NCBI RefSeq assembly: GCF_900102185.1
Contig: NZ_LT629690.1
Span: 3,720,001 to 3,784,000 of the forward strand
Reading direction: 5' to 3'
Origin: Terriglobus roseus
GTDB taxonomy: Bacteria > Acidobacteriota > Terriglobia > Terriglobales > Acidobacteriaceae
DNA length: 64,000 nucleotides
Made by a program: the position numbers and the translations under genes. Shown here one piece after another: positions 17,392-25,168 of the stretch (positions within the stretch are counted from its first letter, which is position 1; the number at the start of each line of letters is the position of its first letter). The notes under the pieces are model-generated. The model saw only the letters and a list, made by a program, of their open reading frames with translations, was not told where the DNA came from and made no database searches.

Positions 17392-17971
17392 CGGCTGTGA
17401 TCGCCTCGGATCTGGTTGAAGAAATTCCCTTCCGGCACAGACATTAGCACCTTGAAGGATCAGCAGACTGAGTAGGATGCATGACGGAGTGGATCGGTTC
17501 CGTCAGGGAGACTAAAAAATCAGAACGCTAATTGAGAGTTCCATGAGGCTTGCGATCTAACGGATCTCGGGATATTTCGATTGGTAATCGCAGGCCGTCT
17601 AGTAAGTTCCGAATGCGCGGGTCGGCCAAAAGAAAGCTGCCCACCGACTCGGGTCTACGTCACACATCCTCGAAAGCCCCCTTTGCCACCCGAGCAATAG
17701 TGTTCCTCTCCGCCCGACAACTTCGATTCCCCTTCAAGAAGGACTTATCGATTAGAAAGAAGTTAGGGGCGCCAACGAAGGTTTGGGCTTGAGTTCATCT
17801 AGACAGGTTTGTGAGCATGAATGCTAGCAAGACGACAACCTGAGGAATATTGTTTTCAGGGTGAGCCGGTCGTTCCTTTGCTGTCGCTTTGGCTAGAATT
17901 GTTAACGATGTCGCTCAAATCGTCCGAGGACTTTGGTCGATGTGCGGACTGCTTTTGCAAGAAGGATTGCA
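17392..17971. other. Intergenic region upstream of the crt operon
   Basis: About 580 bp between divergent genes. The minus strand holds a 43-codon open stretch (17659 to 17528) lacking its own start, with a stop ahead of it and more open sequence beyond. It could be the end of a decayed gene upstream of crtN. It resembles no family I know. No clear promoter or riboswitch was identified. Confidence 0.45.
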
Positions 17972-18367
17972 ATGAATCGACAGCGGATTCTTATTGCAGA
18001 AGACTATGTTCGACTTGCGGAGGCTTTTCGAAAGCTGCTTGAACCGGAGTTCGAGGTGCTTGGTATCGTGTCTGACGGTCGCACCCTTTTGCGCGAGGCT
18101 ATGCGATTACGGCCTAACCTCATCACGCTTGATCTTTCGATGCCGTCGTTCGACGTAAACGAAGCCAGGCGACAATTGACTGAGTTCGCACCGCATACGA
18201 AACTGCTTATCGTTACGATGAACGAGGACCCAGAGATCGCAGCGAGTGCCTTGAGCGGTTGGGCACATGGTTATGTGCTCAAGAAGTCGGCAAGTTCTGA
18301 GCTGGTACATGCTGTTCGGGAAGTGCTAGCGGGAAGACAGTATATGACTCCCAGACTTGTCCGCTGA
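17972..18367 (+). CDS. Single-domain response regulator (NarL-type receiver without HTH)
   Basis: About 131 residues from the ATG at 17972, preferred over an upstream start at 17933 because it begins at the receiver fold (RILIAED). The phospho-acceptor is Asp54 in ITLDLSMPSF and the conserved Lys is in YVLKKSASSEL. The sequence ends at TPRLVR, exactly where NarL-type regulators go on into the HTH domain. The next codons after the stop do not resemble an HTH, so the gene is either a true lone receiver or truncated. It converges on the sensor kinase gene 45 bp away. That kinase is of the NarL-partner class, so they may be a pair. Confidence 0.85.
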   Translation: MNRQRILIAEDYVRLAEAFRKLLEPEFEVLGIVSDGRTLLREAMRLRPNLITLDLSMPSFDVNEARRQLTEFAPHTKLLIVTMNEDPEIAASALSGWAHGYVLKKSASSELVHAVREVLAGRQYMTPRLVR

Positions 18368-18412
18368 GTTGAAAGACAGCCGATGAACGAAACCCCAAGG
18401 TGAGAAGCGTGA

Positions 18413-20200
18413 TCATGCAGCGGAGTCGCGTTGTGTCTCTTCTGGATCGTGCCCCGCAACCGCGTCGCGCAAGGGTAGCGAAGCACTGATCGTGGTGCCG
18501 ACCCCCAATTTAGAAGACACTGAAAAAGTGCCGGAGATCGCCTTCAGGCGCTCCTCCATCGTTACAAGCCCAAGACCTGCGGGAGATTTGGCTGCTTCGA
18601 ACCCATGGCCAAAGTCTTTCACGATCATCGTGACTCGATCTCCTGCTCCGCTAACGCTTATTTCAACCCGGTCACTACCACTGTGGCGCACGATGTTGTT
18701 TAAAGCTTCCTGCGCTATGCGGTAGAGGCAGACCGAGACGTCCGATCGTAATTCCGGGGGGAGATCGGCACACTCCACCGCGATGTTCAGATTGTTTCGC
18801 TGAGCGATGCTTCTGCATAGATTCCGCAGGGCAACATCTAAGCCAAGATGCTGCACCTGCGAGGAATGCAGTTGGTGTGAGAGGTCGTGCACGTCCGTAA
18901 CAAGTGCATCTACCTCGTGAAGGCATTCCTTCAGTTCTTGCGATTCGATTTCATTTCCAGATCGGATGACCATGGAATCAAGCTGTGCTGACAATAGCGA
19001 AAGCCGCTGGCCAATATCGTCATGCAGTTCGCTGGCAACGCGCTTACGCTCATCCTCGGTTGCATGAATCAACCGCATCGTCAGACCACGAATCGCCACA
19101 TTGGCGCGTTGACGGGCTCGCACTTGGACAAGCAACACCATCAGCAACAGAGTCTGACCAATCACCACAGCAGCGGCGATCCAGAGGTAGCGCCGGTAGC
19201 GCTCCCATATGGTGAGCTCGCGAAACATGATCGTGGCGTTCGGTGGTACGTTACTCTCTGGAATCGACCATCGCTTCAGCTGCCGCCAGTCAACTATGAC
19301 CTTATTGGTAGGTCCCTCCTCAACGGCCAAGGAAGTGGCAGCGGTGCCGCGAAGGATTTTCAGCCCGAGCTTAGCCGCTGCATGAGTCTGCGGCCCAAAA
19401 TCGAATAGGCTGCCCCCTACAATTCCGCTACCGAGAGCGCCCTGCAGGGTCGCATACACCGGGGCATTCGACGCGGCGACAATCACGGGCGCAAGGTTTG
19501 CGGTGACGAATGTATTCCCCTCGTTGTCTTTGAAGAACGTCGTGTAGATCACAACGCTGTGTGGAGGCAGACCGGAGAGTTGATTCAAAAGTTGCGGTAG
19601 AGGAAGACCGTTTGTGTAAGTGAAGTCCAGTCGTCCCCCGTAAGGGCGGAACTCGTTCTGCGCAATACCCCGGCGCTCAATCTCCCAGGGAGCGCCACCT
19701 CCTATGTAGAAGACGTGCTGCACATCGGGTTGCAGTCGGAGTGCCAAGTCAATGGTGGGCGCGAAGCGAAAGAAGCCGTATACGCCAGTAGTGTCCGGTG
19801 GAAGCTGCGCCGGCCTACCATCGACGTCAGCAAACACTCTCGGAACAGACGGCCAGAGCTGTTCCCCGAATTGTGCAAGGAATTCGAGTGCAGGTGGCCC
19901 GACGGTCATGATGAGAGCGAAGTGTTGTCCGGCATATTTGCGGGCAAAGACATCGGCTATCGTCGCACCATCCTCGCCCAGGCGATTCTCATCAAGATAC
20001 TCTTCAAATATTTGAACGGTAGGTTCTCGCCCCAGGACCTCTTGGATCGCTCGGGATGCCGCGGCGTTCGCAGGCGTATGTGAATTTTCCATGTGCAGGA
20101 CAAGGACATTCTTCGAATGCTCACCGTGAGCCGCGGTGGCAACGAAGAACAAAATGGCGAACACGTAGGCGAAATATCGGCTAGTTGCCATGGATGACAT
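18413..20200 (-). CDS. Sensor histidine kinase with ABC-type substrate-binding sensor domain
   Basis: A 595-residue protein. A signal peptide (residues 1-26) leads into an exported domain of about 280 residues resembling the ABC_sub_bind periplasmic-binding fold (KNVLVLHMENSHTP, LIMTVGPPALEFL). A membrane helix follows (YLWIAAAVVIGQTLLLMVLLV), then a HisKA_3 dimerisation helix with His in ASELHDDIGQRLSLL, then HATPase_c (IVRHSGSDRVEISV, DFGHGFE, AGLGLVTMEER). This is the NarX/UhpB-like class that normally drives a NarL-type regulator. The only nearby candidate is the convergent receiver lacking an HTH. The ribosome site GAGAG precedes the ATG. A 6-bp inverted repeat (ACGCCG-AA-CGGCGT, 20213-20226) lies in its leader. 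Confidence 0.9.
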   Translation of the reverse strand: MSSMATSRYFAYVFAILFFVATAAHGEHSKNVLVLHMENSHTPANAAASRAIQEVLGREPTVQIFEEYLDENRLGEDGATIADVFARKYAGQHFALIMTVGPPALEFLAQFGEQLWPSVPRVFADVDGRPAQLPPDTTGVYGFFRFAPTIDLALRLQPDVQHVFYIGGGAPWEIERRGIAQNEFRPYGGRLDFTYTNGLPLPQLLNQLSGLPPHSVVIYTTFFKDNEGNTFVTANLAPVIVAASNAPVYATLQGALGSGIVGGSLFDFGPQTHAAAKLGLKILRGTAATSLAVEEGPTNKVIVDWRQLKRWSIPESNVPPNATIMFRELTIWERYRRYLWIAAAVVIGQTLLLMVLLVQVRARQRANVAIRGLTMRLIHATEDERKRVASELHDDIGQRLSLLSAQLDSMVIRSGNEIESQELKECLHEVDALVTDVHDLSHQLHSSQVQHLGLDVALRNLCRSIAQRNNLNIAVECADLPPELRSDVSVCLYRIAQEALNNIVRHSGSDRVEISVSGAGDRVTMIVKDFGHGFEAAKSPAGLGLVTMEERLKAISGTFSVSSKLGVGTTISASLPLRDAVAGHDPEETQRDSAA

Positions 20201-20419
20201 GATTACACTCTCACGCCGAACGGCGTAGGTAACTGCGTCCTGTAGATACGATTAGAAATGCCACCCGGCGGCCCTCGCTCGGAATTTCCGGTCCACCGCT
20301 TCCCTGAGTTGGCCCCGTTCGTTCGACATGAGAGTTCGGAAACGCTTGATTCTCTGTTCAGTGCCTGGCAACATCTGGCGATTGGCCTAAAGTAGCGGTG
20401 ATAGGACCACTCTCGCCGC

Positions 20420-20985
20420 TAAAACTGCGCATATACCCTGTAAAAATCCCTGATCAAACGTTCCAAACCAGAGAGAGGTTTGGCTGGGACTCCCCACCAC
20501 CACTCAGTCTTGGTTTGTTTATCTTTCCGGAGAAAGTCGTGGATCTGGCCCGAAATGATGCTGAAGTTTTGACAAGTTTGGTTAACATCAAGCTGCCGAT
20601 GAGACGGCTTCCGGTTCGATTCTCTACCCAGTAATTTCTCTCTTGTCCCTGCTTACAGCTTTCAAAGTTTGCGATAGATACCCCATCCCGACATACGCCA
20701 ACGCAAGCAGGACTGGAAGGCCCGAGATTTTTTCTCCATCAGATTAGGTGAATCTGTAATACCAAAATGGAAAACCAGCCCGCAGACTGATGCTTTCGAA
20801 AAGCATTCCAGTGCCTAGGCAAAAGCTTGTGAAGACCAGCATTCCGCACAAACGATAGATGCGTGCTCCATGCTCCAGTGCGAAAAGTGCAGGAGGAATC
20901 ACATGAAAGACAACGATCATGAGGCTGGGAACTCATCCTGCAACAGCTGAAGGATCCTGCCTATCAGGTACACCAGAAGCAACGT
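20420..20985 (-). pseudogene. Decayed carotenoid biosynthesis membrane protein (DUF422/CruF-like)
   Basis: No intact frame exists, but reading the minus strand across frames gives a recognisable DUF422 protein. First LLLVYLIGRILQLLQDEFP (20982 to 20926). After a frame change comes a 58-codon stretch from the ATG at 20920 with VVFHVIPPALFALEHG and RAGFPFWYYRFT, ended by TAA at 20744-20746. The same frame then continues as GLPVLLALAYVGMGYLSQTL to about 20660. A further fragment WWWGVP (about 20485-20508) and a shifted tail may be the C-terminal region. At least one frameshift and two in-frame stops (20986 and 20744) are seen. DUF422 proteins act in carotenoid end-group chemistry, so this is a lost neighbour of the crt operon. 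The part below 20650 is less certain. Confidence 0.72.
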
Positions 20986-21403
20986 CTATAGAGAGAATCG
21001 GTTCTGATAGCTCCGCATAACGGCTCAGAGGTTCAGGTGGATTCTACGTAACCTTAGAGCGTTCCTCACTACGATTAGAGGCCGTTTGTTGCGCAGCGGA
21101 CTAGTACTCTCATAAGCCGGCTTTTCGTCACCTCTCAGTATCTTCACCTGCGCTGCAACTCTCCACTAGGCGAGTGGTATATCGCGAACAGCGGAACAGT
21201 CCCTGAAGCATTTGATTGAGCAGCTGCCTGTGGATGGCCAGATCAATCAGAATTTCCCTCGACTGGCTAGATAGTGACGAACGAATGCAATCGTCGTGCT
21301 TCCTTAACCGGCTGGTGATGTCGAGTACTTCCAAGTCAGGGGTACGAACGGGAGTTTCAATCGAATTCGCTAGCCAGGGCACCGAACCTCGTCCCGTAAT
21401 TTC
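20986..21403. other. Intergenic region upstream of the PadR gene
   Basis: About 420 bp between the pseudogene and the PadR operator. It may include further decayed sequence of the carotenoid gene, but I could not extend the match. No open frame with a family signature was seen. Confidence 0.45.
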
Positions 21404-21420
21404 CACTTGACATTCAAGTG
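21404..21420. promoter_or_regulatory. Candidate PadR operator 1 over the -35 element
   Basis: Inverted repeat CACTTG-N5-CAAGTG. It contains the perfect -35 hexamer TTGACA (21407-21412). A TTTACT -10 lies 18 bp downstream (21431-21436). A repressor here would block polymerase. Confidence 0.7.
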
Positions 21421-21433
21421 AATAAGACGCTTT

Positions 21434-21448
21434 ACTTGAATTCCAAGT
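21434..21448. promoter_or_regulatory. Candidate PadR operator 2 overlapping -10 and start codon
   Basis: ACTTG-N5-CAAGT, the same arms and spacer as the first site, centred 29 bp downstream. Its right arm includes the first two bases of the GTG start at 21447. The expected transcript start is only a few bases upstream of the GTG, so the mRNA would be nearly leaderless. Confidence 0.65.
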
Positions 21449-21785
21449 GAAGAAGACGCCCATTCCGATATTGCAAGGCACACTAGATCTGATGATTCTC
21501 CGCACTTTGGCTACGATGGGGCCTCAGCACGCGTACGGAATCGCCAGCCGGATTGAACAAGTTTCAGGGGACCAGTTAAACCTGAACCAAGGCACCATTT
21601 ATCCGGCCCTTATCCGATTGGAACAGCACGGATGGACACAAGCTTCCTGGGGAACGACGGAGAACAACCGCGAAGCAAAGTACTACGCCATCACGAAAGC
21701 AGGATTGAAAGGGCTTAAAGAAGAGACGAATCGCTGGCGTCAGATGTCGAGTGTGGTCGAAAAGCTGTTGGCCGAGGAGCAATAA
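21447..21785 (+). CDS. PadR-family transcriptional regulator
   Basis: A 112-residue PadR protein with the family opening IPILQGTLDLMILRTLATMGPQHAYGIASRIEQ, then NQGTIYPALIRLEQHGW (recognition helix and wing) and YYAITKAGLKGL. The GTG at 21447 is the only possible start, since an in-frame stop lies at 21423 and no other start codon intervenes. It is followed 2 bp later by the large permease gene. This is a recurring acidobacterial arrangement in which the regulator probably controls itself and the permease through the paired palindromes. The inducer is unknown. Confidence 0.93.
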   Translation: MKKTPIPILQGTLDLMILRTLATMGPQHAYGIASRIEQVSGDQLNLNQGTIYPALIRLEQHGWTQASWGTTENNREAKYYAITKAGLKGLKEETNRWRQMSSVVEKLLAEEQ

Positions 21786-21787
21786 TC

Positions 21788-24643
21788 GTGTCGCGTTTAA
21801 GACGAAACTTTGCGAAGTTAAACAGTCTCTTCCGCAACAACCGCGTAGAAGAAGAGCTTGCACGTGAAGTGACGTCCCATCTCACACTGCTCTCAGACGA
21901 TTTCGAACGCCGCGGTATGTCGCCTGAAGAAGCTCAATTGGCCGCGAAGCGAGCCTACGGCGGTGTCGAGCAGGCAAAGCAGGCGCATCGCGACGAACGA
22001 TCCCTGCTTTGGATCGAGCACGCGATACAGGATCTGCGTTATGCGCTGCGTATGCTGGGAAGATCGCCGGGCTTTGCGGCTGTAGCGATTCTTACACTGG
22101 CGCTTGGCATCGGTGCCAACTCCGCGATCTTCAGTGTCATTAATGCGGTGTTGCTACGGGCTTTGCCGGGTGAAGACTCGCAGCGCCTGGTGGTGCTTAG
22201 TTGGAATTCACATCAAGAGCCGAAGCTGAATGGACACAGCAAATATGGGGATTGCGACGACGATAACCACACTAGGGATTGCGCATTTTCCGTGCCGTTT
22301 TATAAGGCCCTCCGTAGCCACACGACAACATTCTCCGGCTTGGCTGCGTTTGCGGGTCCTTTTGAGGTCGGCTTCAGTGGCAATGGGGCTGCAAATATTG
22401 CGCGCGGCGAATATGTCTCTGGCGATTACTTCTCGACCGTCGGCGTGAAGACAGTTGAAGGGCGGCCATTGAGTCCTGCAGATGATGCTCCTTCCGCCTC
22501 GCCGGCAATTGTGCTGGACTACGGCTACTGGCAGCGCGCGTTTGGCGCCGATCCTTCTGCCGTGGGCCGCACTATCCGTCTCAACAACGTGGATGTCGCC
22601 ATCGTGGGCGTTGCCGAGCGGAGCTTCACCAGCCTGACGCCAGGCAAGAGCCAGGACTTCTTTATGCCCTTATCACTCGCAATGCGCGTACAAGGCGAGC
22701 AGTGGCGGACACAGGATCGACTATCTGATCCTGCAAGTTGGTGGGTGGTTCTGGTTGGCCGGCTGAAGCCGGGTGTTTCTCTCGAACAGGCACAGGCTGA
22801 GACAACCACGCTCTTTCACATCGAGGTACTGCACTCGGCCAAGCCGATCTTCAGTGCGGGTGATACGCCCTCTCTTCGACTCTTGCCAGCGCGTGAGGCT
22901 TTGAACGGAGCGAGCAGCGAAATTGCCCCCATGCTCGAACTCATCATGGCTGCGGTGGGCTTTATCCTACTCATCGCCTGCGCCAACGTGGCCGGCTTAA
23001 TTCTGGCTCGCTCTGCCAACCGCCAAAAGGAATTGGCTATGCGACAGGCACTGGGCGCCGGGCGCGCGCGGATTGTGCGTCAGCTTCTTACCGAGGGCCT
23101 GGTGTTGGCAATCACTGGCGGCGGGCTCGGCATCCTGGTTGCTGTCTGGGGCGTACATGCACTCACCAGCTTGATCTCGAGCGGCCTCAATAGTCCCTTT
23201 CCGTTTGTCATCGCTCTCGACTGGCGTGTGCTTGCGTTCACCAGCTGCGCTGCCCTCGCCACAGGCGTCGTGTGTGGTCTTGTCCCCAGCTTCCTCAGCG
23301 TACGCGCTGACCTTACTCCATCGATCAGGGAGACTGCACCGTCCACCTCCGGTGGCGCATCTCAAGGCGGCTGGCGTTTCCGGTCAGGCGACGCATTGGT
23401 TGTCGCGCAGGTGGCACTCTCGGTAGTGGTCTTGGTCGGCGCGGGATTGCTGGTGCGTACCCTACATAAGCTGCAAACGCTCGACCCCGGTTTCGATACG
23501 CAAAACGTTCTGCTCTTTGGTATCAACCCGAGCCTGGCAGGATACAAAGACCGCCAAACGGTCGATCTCTACCGACAGTTGCAGGAGAGGTTCGAAGCAG
23601 TGCCCGGAGTGATGTCGGCCAGTTATTCCGAGGACGCACTCTTGAGTGGAAGCTGGTCGGCCAGCGACGTGCATCTCGATGGTGCGCCTCCCAAGACGAA
23701 TGCCAACACCGCCACACTACGAGTCGGGCCGGATTTCTTCCGGACGATGCAGATCCCCATAATTGCCGGCCGCTTATTTACGCCAGCTGACTTTGCGTCG
23801 GCAGAGGCGACGAACGGAGTGATTAAGGCGGCGAAACAGGTTGTCGCATCTGATAGTCCCAAGGCCGCGAACCCAACCGGCGAACCGCAGACGGCTCCCG
23901 AGCCTATTCTCATCAACCAAGCGTTTGCCAGGAAGTATTTCCCCAATCAGAATTCTATAGGCCTGCATGTAGGCAATAGACAAGGTGATGAGCCGTCAAC
24001 TGGTCCGCAGCCGGGCTATCTCATCGTCGGCATAGTCGGAAACACTAAATACTCTCGTTTGCGGAGAGAGATCATGCCCACCATGTTTCTGCCTTTGGTG
24101 GGCAACAGTGCTCACTTCGAGTTGCGTACCTCCGGCGACCCCGTGGCATTGGTAAAACAGGTGCGCGCCATCGTCGCACAGGCCGATAACAACCTGCCCC
24201 TCTTCGATGTGCGCACCCAGTCACAACAGATCGAGCAAGCTCTCTATCAGGAGCGCCTCATGTCGCGCCTGTCGAGCTTTTTTGCATTCCTGGCTTTGAT
24301 ATTGGCGTGCATTGGTCTGTATGGATTGCTCTCTTACGAAGTAGCGCGACGCACCCGCGAGATGGGAATACGCATGGCTCTTGGCGCGCAAAGAGGCGCA
24401 TTGATGCGGCTGGTGGTGCGGCGCGGACTTCTTCTGGCGATGGCCGGCGCAGTCATTGGCACGGGCGCGGCTCTGGCAGTGACACGCCTCATGTCCGCGA
24501 TCCTTTATGACGTGCGCCCTTATGACCCCGCGACCCTTGCGGGGGTGTGCATTCTGCTTGTGATGGTGGCGCTAGTTGCGTGCTTGGTTCCTGCTCGGCG
24601 CGCCATGTCCATCGACCCCATGGTCGCGCTGCGCAATGAGTGA
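21788..24643 (+). CDS. Duplicated FtsX/MacB-like permease (acidobacterial orphan permease type)
   Basis: A 951-residue membrane protein with a GTG start 2 bp after the PadR stop. Residues 1-75 form a soluble helical segment (EEELAREVTSHLTLLSDDFERRGMSPEEA). A first MacB-like module follows: IQDLRYALRMLGRSPGFAAVA, a TM helix, a periplasmic domain, then three TM helices including ANRQKELAMRQALGAGR. A second MacB/FtsX module ends with RTREMGIRMALGAQRGALMRLVV and a last helix pair. No ATPase gene is adjacent, which is the defining oddity of these orphan permeases. They are usually thought to work in efflux or envelope processes, with substrate unknown. Confidence 0.92.
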   Translation: MSRLRRNFAKLNSLFRNNRVEEELAREVTSHLTLLSDDFERRGMSPEEAQLAAKRAYGGVEQAKQAHRDERSLLWIEHAIQDLRYALRMLGRSPGFAAVAILTLALGIGANSAIFSVINAVLLRALPGEDSQRLVVLSWNSHQEPKLNGHSKYGDCDDDNHTRDCAFSVPFYKALRSHTTTFSGLAAFAGPFEVGFSGNGAANIARGEYVSGDYFSTVGVKTVEGRPLSPADDAPSASPAIVLDYGYWQRAFGADPSAVGRTIRLNNVDVAIVGVAERSFTSLTPGKSQDFFMPLSLAMRVQGEQWRTQDRLSDPASWWVVLVGRLKPGVSLEQAQAETTTLFHIEVLHSAKPIFSAGDTPSLRLLPAREALNGASSEIAPMLELIMAAVGFILLIACANVAGLILARSANRQKELAMRQALGAGRARIVRQLLTEGLVLAITGGGLGILVAVWGVHALTSLISSGLNSPFPFVIALDWRVLAFTSCAALATGVVCGLVPSFLSVRADLTPSIRETAPSTSGGASQGGWRFRSGDALVVAQVALSVVVLVGAGLLVRTLHKLQTLDPGFDTQNVLLFGINPSLAGYKDRQTVDLYRQLQERFEAVPGVMSASYSEDALLSGSWSASDVHLDGAPPKTNANTATLRVGPDFFRTMQIPIIAGRLFTPADFASAEATNGVIKAAKQVVASDSPKAANPTGEPQTAPEPILINQAFARKYFPNQNSIGLHVGNRQGDEPSTGPQPGYLIVGIVGNTKYSRLRREIMPTMFLPLVGNSAHFELRTSGDPVALVKQVRAIVAQADNNLPLFDVRTQSQQIEQALYQERLMSRLSSFFAFLALILACIGLYGLLSYEVARRTREMGIRMALGAQRGALMRLVVRRGLLLAMAGAVIGTGAALAVTRLMSAILYDVRPYDPATLAGVCILLVMVALVACLVPARRAMSIDPMVALRNE

Positions 24644-25168
24644 TAGTTCAGGAGACATTGAAGGGTTTGCAGATTCTGTAGGATGCACACCGCAACTCAA
24701 ATGGTTCAGGAAACAGACACCAAAATCACGATGTCAGCGTGGAAACACGGCATGCAGATATCGACTGCCCACGTGGCGAACGCCGGGGCGGCAAGGTGCA
24801 GCGGGAGTCTCTCCCATCCTTAGAGCAGCAAAGCGGAACGGATAGGACGAAGCGCAGTGGAGGTCTGCACAAGCGCAAGCGCGGAAGACTGGGGATACCC
24901 CTTGCGAAGCGCTAGGGCTGAGCCCACAGCAAAGTTGGCTTCCGCATCGGTGCGCAAACTCGCACATGAACTTCAGGAAGGGCGATCCTCAAGACGATTG
25001 CATCTCGACGACCGTTCGGGCGCTTCCACCTGCGCCTAGGATTCTTCGAAAAGGCATCGAAGAATCGCATGTAATGCGCGAATCCATCCGACTTGTACGG
25101 ACAATCCACAAAGTCGATTCCAAGGAAACCAACGGAGTAAACACATCCCCTGTGGCTAAAATGATTTG
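24644..25168. other. Intergenic region with GC-rich, possibly repetitive sequence
   Basis: About 525 bp with no supported gene. Bases 24730-24930 are GC-rich and contain short internal repeats (AAGCGC, GCGAAGCGC). They look like a dispersed intergenic element, which cannot be confirmed within one window. A perfect stem-loop lies at 25040-25066 (listed separately). Confidence 0.4.
25040..25066. repeat. Perfect 10-bp inverted repeat upstream of the sugar regulator
   Basis: GATTCTTCGA and TCGAAGAATC separated by 7 bases. It has no T-run on either side, so it is not an obvious intrinsic terminator. It lies 103 bp upstream of the hybrid regulator start and could be an operator or an mRNA structure. 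Confidence 0.55.

Noticed and set aside
17878-17899. TTGCTG and TAGAAT as a promoter for the lone receiver gene
   Set aside because: The spacer is only 10 bp, too short for sigma70.
20463-20483. Perfect 7-bp inverted repeat CCAAACC-N7-GGTTTGG
   Set aside because: It lies inside the probable pseudogene tail and has no associated promoter or T-run, so it is likely a chance palindrome.
20605-20635. T-arm-like sequence GGTTCGATTC that could be a tRNA remnant or attachment site
   Set aside because: The flanks do not pair as a T-stem and no other tRNA arms are present; it lies next to the decayed carotenoid gene.
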